The notes beneath the pieces are model-generated. The model searched no databases and was not told the origin of the DNA. It saw only the letters and a list, made by a program, of their open reading frames with translations. This document shows, piece after piece, positions 43,480-52,751 of a stretch of 64,000 nt of DNA; within the stretch, counting starts at the first letter, position 1, and the number at the start of each line of letters is the position of its first letter. Location: positions 310,001 through 374,000 of the forward strand of contig DIVZ01000005.1 of NCBI GenBank assembly GCA_002423395.1. Direction: 5' to 3'. Made by a program: the position numbers and the translations under genes. Source of the stretch: Eubacteriaceae bacterium UBA6119 (GTDB lineage Bacteria > Bacillota > Clostridia > Eubacteriales > UBA1433).

Positions 43480-44742
43480 ATGAAAAAAAAGCCGCTTATT
43501 ATTTTATTTACTTTACTTGTTTGTGTTGTTGTAATTTTATGCGTAAGCTTATTTAATAATGTGTCAGCGAAAGATTTAACAAAAGGGTTGACGCCAAAAA
43601 AGATAAACAATACTATTCCGGATAAATCTTATATCAATTCTTATAACAATTTCTCTTCAAACCTTTTTATCGCGTCAGCCGAAAATAAAGGCAATGTATT
43701 AATATCGCCTGCATCTGTTTATTTAGCTCTTGCCATGACAGTAAACGGAGCGGATAATGAAACCAAAACAGAAATGCTAAATGCCCTTACAAGCAATGGC
43801 ATTACACTTGATATGCTCAATTTGCAGAGCAGCAATTTAATATCGGAATTAAAAACATCGACCGATAAAACATCTTTATCAGTCGCGAATTCTATATGGT
43901 ATGATAAAGAATTCACACCCGATAACGCTTTTCTGCAAACTGACGCCGACTATTACGGCGCCGCTCTTAATAAGCTTGATTTTAAAGACAGCAAAGCAGG
44001 AGATGTTATAAATAAATGGGTAAGCGACTCAACTAACGGTAAAATAGACAAAATCGTAGATAAAATTGACGAAAGCACCGTAATGTATCTCATCAATACA
44101 ATTTATTTTAAATCTGAATGGCAAAGTAAGTTCAATAAAAATAATACCCGTCAAATGACATTTCACACCTCAGCGGGAGGCGTGGAAGTTGATTTTCTAA
44201 ATAAAACGGGCGGAGTGGATTACATTTCGGGCAACAACGCAAAAGGCGTTGTGCTTAATTATGAAAATGATAAATTCGCGTATTTTGCAATAATGCCCGA
44301 TAATAACGCAACGCCGAGACAATGGATTACTTCGCAGGGAGATAAATTATTCTCAAATATTTTCAGTATGATATCGGCAAAACAAACAAAATCCGCAGAT
44401 CTATATATGCCTAAATTTGAAACAAAATATCAGGACAGTATAAAAAATGAACTTGAGAAATTAGGTATAAATAAAGCGTTTGATGCAAACAGCGCGGACT
44501 TATCTCTTATGAACAAAGACCATATAAAAAATTTGTATATAAGTGAAGTTCTTCATAAAACATATATCAAAATTGACGAAAACGGCACGGAAGCCGCCGC
44601 CGCGACAAGCGTTGAGGTAAGCCTTACCGCAATGCCTTCGTCGGATATGCAATTAAAATTTGATAAACCGTTTATATACGGCATTGTGGATTTAAACTCA
44701 GGCAGTGTAATATTCGCCGGTATAATGGAAAATCCGTCTTAA
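43480..44742 (+). CDS. Serpin-family serine protease inhibitor, membrane-anchored or secreted
   Basis: 420 aa. N-terminal hydrophobic helix (about residues 4-24), then a complete serpin domain: NVLISPASVYLALAMTVNGA, then LINTIYFKSEWQSKF, then the hinge ENGTEAAAATS and the distal KPFIYGIVDLNSGSVIFAGIMENP. The hinge of small residues shows it is an inhibitory serpin. By standard numbering from the hinge the cleavage site falls around SLTAM, suggesting an elastase- or subtilisin-like target. AAAGGAGAT precedes the ATG; own terminator. Confidence 0.92.
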   Translation: MKKKPLIILFTLLVCVVVILCVSLFNNVSAKDLTKGLTPKKINNTIPDKSYINSYNNFSSNLFIASAENKGNVLISPASVYLALAMTVNGADNETKTEMLNALTSNGITLDMLNLQSSNLISELKTSTDKTSLSVANSIWYDKEFTPDNAFLQTDADYYGAALNKLDFKDSKAGDVINKWVSDSTNGKIDKIVDKIDESTVMYLINTIYFKSEWQSKFNKNNTRQMTFHTSAGGVEVDFLNKTGGVDYISGNNAKGVVLNYENDKFAYFAIMPDNNATPRQWITSQGDKLFSNIFSMISAKQTKSADLYMPKFETKYQDSIKNELEKLGINKAFDANSADLSLMNKDHIKNLYISEVLHKTYIKIDENGTEAAAATSVEVSLTAMPSSDMQLKFDKPFIYGIVDLNSGSVIFAGIMENPS

Positions 44743-44757
44743 AACAATCTAAGTTAA

Positions 44758-44797
44758 ATACCCTGCTGATAAATAACTATCAGCAGGGTATTTTTAT
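44758..44797 (+). terminator. Terminator of the serpin gene
   Basis: TACCCTGCTGATA / TATCAGCAGGGTA followed by Ts. Confidence 0.9.
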
Positions 44798-44878
44798 TAT
44801 TTTTTAAAAATAATATTATATTGACAATAGTGTGTCGCATACAGTATAATTGAATATATCAAAAGAGGAGGCTGTGCT

Positions 44879-45223
44879 ATGGATGAATTAATGAGCAATC
44901 TAATCTCGGAGCTTAAGCGCGGAACGCTTATAATAAATGTTTTAAGCCAGCTTAAAACCCCGAAATACGGATATTCATTAGTTGAATTTTTTGAAAAAAA
45001 TGGCGCTTCTATAGAAGCAAATACGCTGTATCCGCTGTTAAGACGTCTTGAAAAACAAAATATACTACAAAGCAGCTGGAATACAGATAGCGCCAAGCCC
45101 AGAAAATATTATAAAATAAGCGCTTACGGTGAAGAAATTTATAAAAAACTATGCAAAGAATATTTTGAAATAATAAACAGTACAAACAATTTAATAATGG
45201 AGGATAACAATGAATCTGATTGA
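44879..45223 (+). CDS. PadR-family transcriptional regulator
   Basis: 114 aa winged-HTH. KRGTLIINVLSQLKTPKYGYSLVEFFEKNG and TLYPLLRRLEKQNILQSSW are PadR hallmarks, followed by RKYYKISAYGEEIYKKL. The start of the next gene lies inside its end (14 bp overlap), so the two are coupled. GAGGAGG precedes the ATG. Confidence 0.92.
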   Translation: MDELMSNLISELKRGTLIINVLSQLKTPKYGYSLVEFFEKNGASIEANTLYPLLRRLEKQNILQSSWNTDSAKPRKYYKISAYGEEIYKKLCKEYFEIINSTNNLIMEDNNESD

Positions 45224-46178
45224 AATTTACATAAATCAAGTGATAAAAAATCTGCCTGTCGCTGAAAGAGAAGAAGTAAAAAAAGACCTAAACGCGGACA
45301 TTTTAAATATGCTGCCTGATGATTACACGGAAAATGACATAAAAAAAGTATTATCGCAGCTTGGTGATCCCGAAATTCTTGCCGATGAATACAGAGATGC
45401 AAAAAGATATTTAATAGGCCCGAAATTATACGACGGCTATTTAAAACTTCTGCGAATAGTGCTTCCCATTGTTGCGGTTATTGGCGCGGTGATATTTATT
45501 CTTGAAAGCGTTTTTGACAGCGGTAGTATAAATTTTGTAGATTTATTTGCGGGAAGTTTGGCAAACCTTGTTAATGCCGCTTTTACGGCATTTGCGGCTA
45601 TTACAATAATATTTGCTGTATTTGAACGCAATAACGTAGCATCGCCGTTTAAGAAAAAACAGTGGGCTGTAGACGATCTTAAAACATCTCATATTATTGC
45701 AAAACCAATTTCTAAAGGCGAAGGCATTGTGTCAATTATTTTCAGTATTATATTTTTTATGATATTATACTTCTCGCCGCAGCTTATAGGATGGTACTAT
45801 ACCGACAACGGTATTGTTATGAATATTCCTTTATTTAATTTAGATGTGCTTTCGCGCATAATGCCGCTAATCATACTGTCGTTATTATTTGCGGTGATTA
45901 CCTCAACATTAAAAATAATATCGGGATACTGGAACATAAAACTTGCTTTTGTAAATTTTTTAAACAATATGTTTTCGGCGATTGTCTGGATTATGATATT
46001 TGCCAATCAGAACATATTTAACGCTTCCATATTTGAAAAGTTATCATCAGTGTTAGATATATCTATAATCAGAATAACGGGGCTGTTCGGGATAGGCATT
46101 AAAGTTTTAATAGCTTTTATAATGATAGGTTTAGTTGCAGACAGCGTTTCGGGTTTTAGAAAAAGCGTCAGAAAGTAA
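45210..46178 (+). CDS. HAAS-domain membrane protein
   Basis: 322 aa. N-terminal soluble part (LIEIYINQVIKNLPVAEREEVKKDLNADILNMLPDDYTENDIKKVLSQLGDPEILADEYR) matches the HAAS signalling domain that accompanies PadR regulators; about six hydrophobic helices follow. Pairing with PadR indicates a membrane partner of the regulator. AATGGAGG lies before the ATG. Confidence 0.82.
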   Translation: MNLIEIYINQVIKNLPVAEREEVKKDLNADILNMLPDDYTENDIKKVLSQLGDPEILADEYRDAKRYLIGPKLYDGYLKLLRIVLPIVAVIGAVIFILESVFDSGSINFVDLFAGSLANLVNAAFTAFAAITIIFAVFERNNVASPFKKKQWAVDDLKTSHIIAKPISKGEGIVSIIFSIIFFMILYFSPQLIGWYYTDNGIVMNIPLFNLDVLSRIMPLIILSLLFAVITSTLKIISGYWNIKLAFVNFLNNMFSAIVWIMIFANQNIFNASIFEKLSSVLDISIIRITGLFGIGIKVLIAFIMIGLVADSVSGFRKSVRK

Positions 46179-46314
46179 AAATAATTTAATTGTTTATATT
46201 GCTTTGCCGTGTTTTATAATATAATAAAAAAAAACATAAAGCAAAATACAAAAATAAGTCAACTATAATTATTTGAAATGTAATTACTATATTATAAATG
46301 TTAGCGGGAAATAA

Positions 46315-47643
46315 ATGATAAAAGATTTAACTCAAGGCTCGCCGTTAAAAGTAATAGTCTCTTTCTCAATACCAATGATACTGGGAAATTTTTTTCAGCT
46401 GTTTTATAATATTGCGGATTCCGTTATTGTCGGCAGATTCGTAGGAGCAAACGCTCTTGCGGCAGTGGGAAGCTCTTTTACTTTTATGGTGTTTATAACG
46501 TCTATTGTTACCGGCCTTTGTATGGGTGCGGGAATTGTGTTTTCTAATTTTTTCGGAGCGCGAAAATATGAAGATTTAAAATCTAGCATATCAACATCAT
46601 TTGTTTTTATAAGCATATGTTCAATAATAATCACATTGCTTTCATTGGTTTTTATTGATGAAATAATCAAGTTAATGAATGTTCCAGCGGAAGTAGTTGA
46701 GCAAAACAGGCAGTACTTTAAGATTATTTTTTATTCGATTTTTTTCTCCTTTTTATATAACTGGGCGGCAGGCTTGCTGCGCTCTCTCGGCAATTCCAAA
46801 GTGCCGTTTTATTTTTTGATACTCTCAATAATCTTAAATATAATTCTTGATTTAATATTTATAATATATTTCAAATGGGGCGTAAAAGGCGCGGCTTGGG
46901 CAACTGATATATCAATCGTGTTTTCTTCGGTGCTGTGTCTAATATACTGCATTCGCAAAATAGAATTTCTGAATTTTAAATTTAAAGAAATTAAAGTTAA
47001 TAAACAAATTTTTTATCAGACTTTCAATTATTCTGTTCTCACATCCGTTCAGCAGTCTATTATGAATTTTGGTATTCTTATGATACAAGGGCTAGTAAAT
47101 TCGTTCGGCGCGCAGGTTATGGCGGCTTTTGCGATAGGAGTGAAAATTGACACACTTGCTTATATGCCTATGCAGGAACTGGGAAACGCGTTTTCAACAT
47201 ACGTTGCTCAAAATAAAGGGGCAGGAAAAGATTTGAGAATTATAAGCGGAACAAAAGTAACGGCGGCAATTATTGCGGCATTTACAATTATAATTTCAAT
47301 TGTTGTATGGATATTTTCAAAAAATTTTATCGGGCTTTTTATTTCTTCCAATGAAATGCAGGTAATTGCTACAGGCGTGTCATATCTGCGTATTGAAGGC
47401 TCGTTCTATATTCTTATAGGATTTTTATTTATGTTTTACGGATTATTCAGAGGACTTGGGAATGTAAAGATATCAATAGCGCTTACAATAATATCACTTG
47501 GAACAAGGGTTACGCTTGCTTACGTTCTTGCGCCGATTATGGGTACGACAATAATATGGGCGTCAATTGTAATAGGCTGGGTTCTTGCCGATATTATGGG
47601 ACTTGTTCTATATAAAAGATATAAAAAATATGCGATTAGATAA
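46315..47643 (+). CDS. MATE-family multidrug/Na+ efflux transporter
   Basis: 442 aa with twelve hydrophobic helices. Start DLTQGSPLKVIVSFSIPMILGNFFQLFYNIADSVIVGRFVGANALAAVG is the MATE pattern; the second half repeats it (MIQGLVNSFGAQVMAAFAIGVKIDTLAYMPMQELGNAFSTYVAQN). Exports cationic compounds using Na+ or H+. The ribosome-binding site GCGGGAAA is weak. Confidence 0.92.
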   Translation: MIKDLTQGSPLKVIVSFSIPMILGNFFQLFYNIADSVIVGRFVGANALAAVGSSFTFMVFITSIVTGLCMGAGIVFSNFFGARKYEDLKSSISTSFVFISICSIIITLLSLVFIDEIIKLMNVPAEVVEQNRQYFKIIFYSIFFSFLYNWAAGLLRSLGNSKVPFYFLILSIILNIILDLIFIIYFKWGVKGAAWATDISIVFSSVLCLIYCIRKIEFLNFKFKEIKVNKQIFYQTFNYSVLTSVQQSIMNFGILMIQGLVNSFGAQVMAAFAIGVKIDTLAYMPMQELGNAFSTYVAQNKGAGKDLRIISGTKVTAAIIAAFTIIISIVVWIFSKNFIGLFISSNEMQVIATGVSYLRIEGSFYILIGFLFMFYGLFRGLGNVKISIALTIISLGTRVTLAYVLAPIMGTTIIWASIVIGWVLADIMGLVLYKRYKKYAIR

Positions 47644-47704
47644 GTTCTGTATATAATATAAAATAATATTATGCAGATAATAAAATAAAAATTGGGGGCT
47701 TATT

Positions 47705-48298
47705 ATGTTGAACAAAGATTTGGCGGAATATTATAAAAGCCTTGATAGAGCTTATTTCATTGATAATGAAAATAAATATTACGCTCATATTGACACTCCG
47801 CTTCCTATAGGCTACAGCCAGACAATATCCCAGCCTTCGCTTGTTTTGCAAATGACCGACAGTCTGCAAATAGAAAAAAACAGTAAAGTGCTTGAAATAG
47901 GCACGGGTTCGGGTTATCAGACGGCATTGCTTGCTAAATTTGCAAAAAGCGTTTACACGGTAGAATTAATAAAAGAGCTTTCGCAAAGCGCAAAAAATAA
48001 ACTTGGTGATATGGGGTTTGCAAATATTTTTTATAAAATAGGGGACGGAAGTTTAGGCTGGGAAGAGCACAGCCCTTATGACAGAATAATAGGAACAGCG
48101 GCAGCGCAGGAAATACCGGATGAATTAATAAAACAGCTTAATTATAACGGCAGAATGATAATCCCGATAGGGCCTAAAGATACGCAGGAACTGCTGCTTA
48201 TTACAAAAGACGATAAAGGCACTGTTAAAATTGAGGTTTTAAATATGGTGCGTTTTGTAGAAATGAAAGGTAGGTATGGCTGGAGCTCCGATAATTAG
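47705..48298 (+). CDS. pcm: Protein-L-isoaspartate O-methyltransferase
   Basis: 197 aa SAM-dependent repair enzyme for damaged Asp/Asn. AHIDTPLPIGYSQTISQPSLVLQMTDSL is the isoaspartate-binding loop, LEIGTGSGYQTALLAKF the SAM motif I. IGTAAAQEIPDELIKQL and GRMIIPIGPKDTQELLLI complete it. Useful for long-lived spores. TTGGGGGC precedes the ATG. Confidence 0.92.
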   Translation: MLNKDLAEYYKSLDRAYFIDNENKYYAHIDTPLPIGYSQTISQPSLVLQMTDSLQIEKNSKVLEIGTGSGYQTALLAKFAKSVYTVELIKELSQSAKNKLGDMGFANIFYKIGDGSLGWEEHSPYDRIIGTAAAQEIPDELIKQLNYNGRMIIPIGPKDTQELLLITKDDKGTVKIEVLNMVRFVEMKGRYGWSSDN

Positions 48299-48363
48299 GA
48301 ACATATAAAAAATGATTATACAAACATTAAATTTATAATTTAAGAAACTGATTGAGGAAACAA

Positions 48364-49113
48364 ATGGAAAACGATAAAAAAATAGCAGTTCTAATTGATG
48401 CTGATAATGTGTCGGATAAATATATAAAATATATTTTAGATGAAATATCGAATCTCGGCACAATAACTTACAAAAGAATTTATGGAGATTGGACAAAACC
48501 AATATTATCATCATGGAAAGCGGTATTATTAAATTATTCTATTACACCTATACAGCAATATAGTTATACAACAGGGAAGAACGCCACTGACTCCGCGCTT
48601 ATAATAGACGCTATGGATATTCTTTATTCTAAAAATGTAGAAGGTTTTTGTATTGTATCAAGCGATAGTGATTTTACAAGACTTGCGGCGCGCCTTAGGG
48701 AATCGGGAATGCTTGTAGTAGGCATGGGAGAGAAAAAGACTCCCAAACCATTTATAACCGCATGTGATAAATTTAAATATCTTGAAATATTAGCGATGGA
48801 AGAAGAAAAAGTTCAAAACGAAAACGAGGTCGGTCAAAGCGGAAAGCAAGAGCCGCTGAAAGATGGCATATCAAGCAAGAAAGAGTTGCTTCATAATATT
48901 AAAATTATTGTAAACGATAGTTCTGACGAAGACGGTTGGGTGAATCTAAGTGAAGTAGGAAATAAGCTTAATAGAAGATACCCGGATTTTGATACTCGAA
49001 ATTATGGATATACAAAACTATCTTCAATGATTAAATCTTTAAAACAATTTGATACACAGCCTAGAAGAATGAGTAACTCCAAAGTAAGCTACTATATTAA
49101 AAATAAAGAATAA
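48364..49113 (+). CDS. NYN-domain (LabA/PIN-like) nuclease with C-terminal OST-HTH domain
   Basis: 249 aa. N-terminal NYN domain: VLIDADNVSDKYIKYIL, KNATDSALIIDAMDILYS and GFCIVSSDSDFTRLAARLRESGMLVVGMG supply the acidic metal residues. The C-terminal DGWVNLSEVGNKLNRRYPDFDTRNYGYTKLSSMIKSL is an OST-HTH/LOTUS domain that binds RNA. Likely an RNase guided by structure. GAGGAAAC precedes this ATG; a longer frame was not used. Confidence 0.87.
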   Translation: MENDKKIAVLIDADNVSDKYIKYILDEISNLGTITYKRIYGDWTKPILSSWKAVLLNYSITPIQQYSYTTGKNATDSALIIDAMDILYSKNVEGFCIVSSDSDFTRLAARLRESGMLVVGMGEKKTPKPFITACDKFKYLEILAMEEEKVQNENEVGQSGKQEPLKDGISSKKELLHNIKIIVNDSSDEDGWVNLSEVGNKLNRRYPDFDTRNYGYTKLSSMIKSLKQFDTQPRRMSNSKVSYYIKNKE

Positions 49114-49174
49114 AATTATTATAAATAAAAAAAGCGCCTTATTTAAGACGCCTATTAAGCTCAGCCACTTTGTA

Positions 49175-49528
49175 TCATTTTCCATCGGCTATCATAATAC
49201 TGCACTCTTCGGCGCATCTGGTGCATATATCTGCGCATATCTGAGTATAATCATCTTCATATTTTGAGCACTCTTCTGCGCATGCAAGACAGATTTGAGC
49301 GCACATCTGAGAAAACACTTTTGAAATGCTTCCGCTCATAGACATAATTGCGGCAGAGCACTGGCAAGTGCCCGCGCACTGCACAAGAAGGCTTATGCAA
49401 TTTTTTCTGCCCTCCACGTCAGGCTCTTCCAAACATAAGCTAAAGCTTTCCCAACATGCCTGCGCGCATTTTACGCATGCATCTATGCAAGGCTGCATAT
49501 TATCCGTTTTAAACGTTACTTGTCCCAA
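49175..49528 (-). CDS. Four-helix-bundle copper-binding-type protein (DUF326)
   Basis: 117 aa from a TTG start with CGGAGG ten bases upstream; the alternative GTG at 49582 has no such site. It is very rich in cysteine: CIDACVKCAQAC, SLCLEE, CISLLVQCAGTCQCSAAI, CAQICLACAEEC and CADICTRCAEEC. The layout matches the DUF326/Csp copper-storage family, where Cys line the bundle core. Monocistronic. Confidence 0.83.
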   Translation of the reverse strand: MGQVTFKTDNMQPCIDACVKCAQACWESFSLCLEEPDVEGRKNCISLLVQCAGTCQCSAAIMSMSGSISKVFSQMCAQICLACAEECSKYEDDYTQICADICTRCAEECSIMIADGK

Positions 49529-49731
49529 TTTTATATTACCTCCGAAAAATGTTTTAATAAATTCATTACTAATATTATTCACAATTAATGCAGAATTATA
49601 TTATTAATTATTGATTTGAATATTTTTTAATTTTATATTGATAATATTATGAAAACGTTGTATATTAATTAAAACATTAAGAATCATTTAAGAGTAGACT
49701 TTGAGATAAAATAAAATATATAGGAGTAAAA

Positions 49732-49854
49732 ATGGGAAAAACAATTATATGCATTAGCGTTGCAGTAGCGGTTCTTACAATATCCGGAGGAATTATTTAT
49801 AAAAAAATAAAAAATAAGAATAATTGTTCCTATCTTGACGAATGTTTTATATGA
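49732..49854 (+). CDS. Small membrane peptide (40 aa)
   Basis: A TAGGAGTAAAA site precedes the ATG. The peptide begins MGKTIICISVAVAVLTISGG, is a single hydrophobic helix, then a basic patch (KKIKNKNN) and ends CSYLDECFI with two cysteines. No family recognised. Position, ribosome-binding site and clear topology support translation. Confidence 0.6.
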   Translation: MGKTIICISVAVAVLTISGGIIYKKIKNKNNCSYLDECFI

Positions 49855-49960
49855 GGTAATTAAGAATAAATAAGCAAACTGCACCTTGTTGAATATAATG
49901 GGGTGCAGTTTGTTTATTCTTTAAATAATTCTAAAATCTGGTCAAGATGTCTCTTAATTT

Positions 49961-50383
49961 TTATTTAAGATCAAGCATATATCCGCCGAGCGCTTCATCA
50001 AACTTTCTGTTTATTTCGCCGTCCAATAAGTTAATAAATATCTCCGCGGTCAATGCTATTTCGCATTTTATCAAATGTCCGCCGTAAATTTTATATTCAT
50101 CATCGCTGAAGTTTATGTGCATATGAAGATACGGTTCATTGTCTTTTATCGACAAGTTGCCGATAAGTGAAGTAATTTCCAATATTCCTTCAAAAACTTT
50201 GGTTTTATATTTTTTTTCTGCGGGATCATATACTCCCACTTCAATAGAGCTTCCAGCTCCGAGCCCTGTTATTGTTCCGGCTTTGATGTTCTGCTGAGCG
50301 GCGAGACTTTTTATTTGCTCAATAACATCTTCGCCCTTATAAATTCTTACGGCTATTGTATCATTAATTTTTTTATATTCCAT
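49961..50383 (-). CDS. PPC/DUF296-domain protein
   Basis: 140 aa. IAVRIYKGEDVIEQIKSLAAQQNIKAGTITGLGA, then IEVGVYD, then ITSLIGNLSIKDNEPYLHMHINF and GGHLIKCEIALTAEIFI are the PPC-domain pattern (plants and prokaryotes conserved). In bacteria these are soluble trimers of unknown role that may bind a metal through the two His of HMH. GAGGGAAC precedes the ATG. Confidence 0.88.
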   Translation of the reverse strand: MEYKKINDTIAVRIYKGEDVIEQIKSLAAQQNIKAGTITGLGAGSSIEVGVYDPAEKKYKTKVFEGILEITSLIGNLSIKDNEPYLHMHINFSDDEYKIYGGHLIKCEIALTAEIFINLLDGEINRKFDEALGGYMLDLK

Positions 50384-50492
50384 AAAGTTCCCTCGCTTTT
50401 TTATTTTATTATATCAAAAAATTAAATATTTTTATAAACAATCTTACGTTAACAAAAATAAGCCCGCGAGCGGGCTCATTCTTTGGCTGTGA

Positions 50493-51128
50493 TTAAGAAA
50501 CAGTATACATGCCGTTTGCTTGCATGTAATTAAATAACTGTTCACCGTGTTCCTGCTCTTCTTTTTGAATATGGTTTAATACCTGACGTATATTAGTGTC
50601 TGCACATTCAAAAATTACGGTGTCATAAGTTGAAGAAACATGTTTTTCCATTGAAAGCATGTCCATACACAAAGCTTTATCACCGGAAATTGATGTTGAC
50701 CCTGTTGACCCTGAAGAAGAACTTGTTTGACTTGAGCCCATTTGCCAGCTTTGGCTTGTCTGTCCGGATTGCGAGCTTGCTCCTGCTTGAGAAGATGTCA
50801 TACGCACTGCCGATTGCGATGAAGACTGTGAGCCTGACTGTCCTGATTGAGAGCCGGACTGAGACGAAGTCATAGACTGAGAACTACCTTGTCCTGACGA
50901 CTGCTGGCTGCTTTGCGAACTTGCTTGAACATTCGGAATCTGACCGCTTAATATAGACGTAATGCTGTCATAATGTTTTCTTTCTTTTTGCGAAAGCGAG
51001 CTGAACAGCTGCTGCAGTTTTGGATCCCTTGCCTGGCTTGAATAACCTTGATATTTTTGAACGCAAAGTTCTTCCTGACCTTTAAGCTCGGTAAGCAAAG
51101 ATCTTTCTTTTTGAGTAAGTTGAACCAT
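50493..51128 (-). CDS. CotF-like spore coat protein with Ser/Gln-rich insert
   Basis: 211 aa. MVQLTQKERSLLTELKGQEELCVQKYQGYSSQ and the C-terminal CMDMLSMEKHVSSTYDTVIFECADTNIRQVLNHIQKEEQEHGEQLFNYM are two halves of the ferritin-like CotF helix bundle. Between them lie about 85 residues of almost only Ser, Gln, Gly and Thr. GGAGGTGAT precedes the ATG at 51128. Indicates spore formation. Confidence 0.85.
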   Translation of the reverse strand: MVQLTQKERSLLTELKGQEELCVQKYQGYSSQARDPKLQQLFSSLSQKERKHYDSITSILSGQIPNVQASSQSSQQSSGQGSSQSMTSSQSGSQSGQSGSQSSSQSAVRMTSSQAGASSQSGQTSQSWQMGSSQTSSSSGSTGSTSISGDKALCMDMLSMEKHVSSTYDTVIFECADTNIRQVLNHIQKEEQEHGEQLFNYMQANGMYTVS

Positions 51129-51275
51129 ATATATCACCTCCTATTTCATTATTCCAATTAATAAAATTTAATATTCATTTATTGCTACAATTTTTAACAT
51201 CGTTTCAAAATATCATTTTATTTTTAACACATAACATCATGCTTTTCATAATATGTCTTTGAGGTGATTTCAGTA

Positions 51276-51890
51276 ATGTTACAAATACTATTGATAACCG
51301 CAATATGCATCGACGCTTTTATTACAAGTTTTGCGTACGGCGCCGCTAAAACAAAAATCCCGTTTTTATCGATAGCGGTTATCAGTATAATATGCACAGC
51401 CGTACTGGCTTTATCATTAAGCATAGGCAACGCGGCAAGCCAGATAATACCGCAAAATATATCAAAGATTATATGTTTTATAATTTTTTTAATATTGGGA
51501 ATATCGAAAAGCTGTGAAAGCCTGTTAAAAGGCTACATAAATAAAAATCAAAAAAGAAACTTAAAACTTAAATTATTCGATTTAAATTTTGTTCTTACAG
51601 TTTATGCCGACAGTTCAAAAGCCGATATCGACAACTCAAAAATTCTTTCTGCAAAAGAAGCTATATATCTGGCGCTTGCATTATCCTTTGATAATTTCGC
51701 CGCGGGGTTCGGGTTCGCTCTTGCGAATATTCACTATTTGCAAATAATCGTCTTGTCACTTGTCCTAAACACTGTCGCTGTGGGAGCAGGACATTTTTTG
51801 GGAGAAAAATTAACTCAAAAATCAAAAAAAGATTTTTCGTGGATAGGCGGGCTAATGCTTGTAATCATTGCGATAACTAAGCTGAAGTAA
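51276..51890 (+). CDS. Sporulation membrane protein YtaF-like (MntP fold)
   Basis: 204 aa, six hydrophobic helices. ICIDAFITSFAYGAAKTKIPFLSI and LALALSFDNFAAGFGFALANIHY hold the paired Asp of the MntP-like repeat; WIGGLMLVIIAITKLK ends it. GAGGTGATTTCAGTA precedes the ATG at 51276; a GTG earlier in frame lies in the site. Lies next to the coat protein gene, divergently. Confidence 0.85.
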   Translation: MLQILLITAICIDAFITSFAYGAAKTKIPFLSIAVISIICTAVLALSLSIGNAASQIIPQNISKIICFIIFLILGISKSCESLLKGYINKNQKRNLKLKLFDLNFVLTVYADSSKADIDNSKILSAKEAIYLALALSFDNFAAGFGFALANIHYLQIIVLSLVLNTVAVGAGHFLGEKLTQKSKKDFSWIGGLMLVIIAITKLK

Positions 51891-51990
51891 TATACGATTT
51901 AATAATGGGGTTAAAATATTTGAATTTTAAAAATTTAAATGTTAAGATAATATACATTATAAAAATAGTTTAAAAAAGCAAGGGCATAAT

Positions 51991-52674
51991 ATGCGTAAAC
52001 TCGAAAAAATAAACCTCACCGATCAGATTTGCAAAGAAATTAAAAAAAATATAATAGACGGCTGTTGGCAGGAAGGGGACAAGATACCTTCCGAAAATGA
52101 GCTTGCTGAAATGATGGGCGTAAGCAGAATATCAATAAGAGCCGCGCTTGTAAAACTTCAGGTGCTCGGCTACATTGAAACTCGCGGAGGAGAAGGGTCT
52201 TTTGTAAAAAAATTTTCTTTGTCCAATATATTTAATGTAGTGTCCGACGACATTATTATGAATGACTCAGCTGTTGCAGAGCTTCGTGAATTTAGAAAAA
52301 ACATGGAACTTGACTGCTGCAGACTGGCCATCGAGAGAGGCGCTAAACAAGAAATCAAGCAGCTTGAAGAAATTCTTGAAGTTCTTGCTAAAATAGAAAA
52401 TGTGGATGATTTCTTGGAAATGGATAAAAATTTTCATATGCAGATAGCGAAAATGAGCAAAAATTCGCTGTATGAGCTTATGCTTGAAGTAACAAGCGAA
52501 GCCAATAAATTATACAATAAAAAAATGTATCAACAAGCTATGCAAAAATATCCCGATGACAATAAAAAAATATGGAATATCCCCGTAGAGACGCATTCGC
52601 AACTAGTACAGGCTATTAAAGATAAAGACTTTGATAAGTGTAAAAAAGTATATTCTCAGATGTTTGAATCTTAA
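51991..52674 (+). CDS. FadR-type GntR-family transcriptional regulator
   Basis: 227 aa. HTH DKIPSENELAEMMGVSRISIRAALVKLQVLGYIETRGGEGSFV, then an all-helical FCD domain (ELREFRKNMELDCCRLAIERGAK, MDKNFHMQIAKMSKNSLY, HSQLVQAIKDKDFDKCKKVY) with the His residues of the metal/effector site. Effector unknown. Monocistronic with bidirectional terminator. Confidence 0.92.
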   Translation: MRKLEKINLTDQICKEIKKNIIDGCWQEGDKIPSENELAEMMGVSRISIRAALVKLQVLGYIETRGGEGSFVKKFSLSNIFNVVSDDIIMNDSAVAELREFRKNMELDCCRLAIERGAKQEIKQLEEILEVLAKIENVDDFLEMDKNFHMQIAKMSKNSLYELMLEVTSEANKLYNKKMYQQAMQKYPDDNKKIWNIPVETHSQLVQAIKDKDFDKCKKVYSQMFES

Positions 52675-52690
52675 AGTTATATATAAAAAG

Positions 52691-52724
52691 TATCAAAGGC
52701 GCATATAAATATGCGCCTTTGATA
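52691..52724. terminator. Bidirectional terminator between GntR gene and dap operon
   Basis: A long palindrome, TATCAAAGGCGCATAT / ATATGCGCCTTTGATA, placed between convergent genes. The T run after it is short. Confidence 0.75.
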
Positions 52725-52751
52725 TAGAAGGGTTATTAATGAAATCTATTT

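Noticed and set aside
50630..50875. Low-complexity DNA that looks like a tandem repeat or CRISPR-like array
   Set aside because: It is the Ser/Gln-rich coding insert of the CotF-like protein; units are irregular and there are no spacers.
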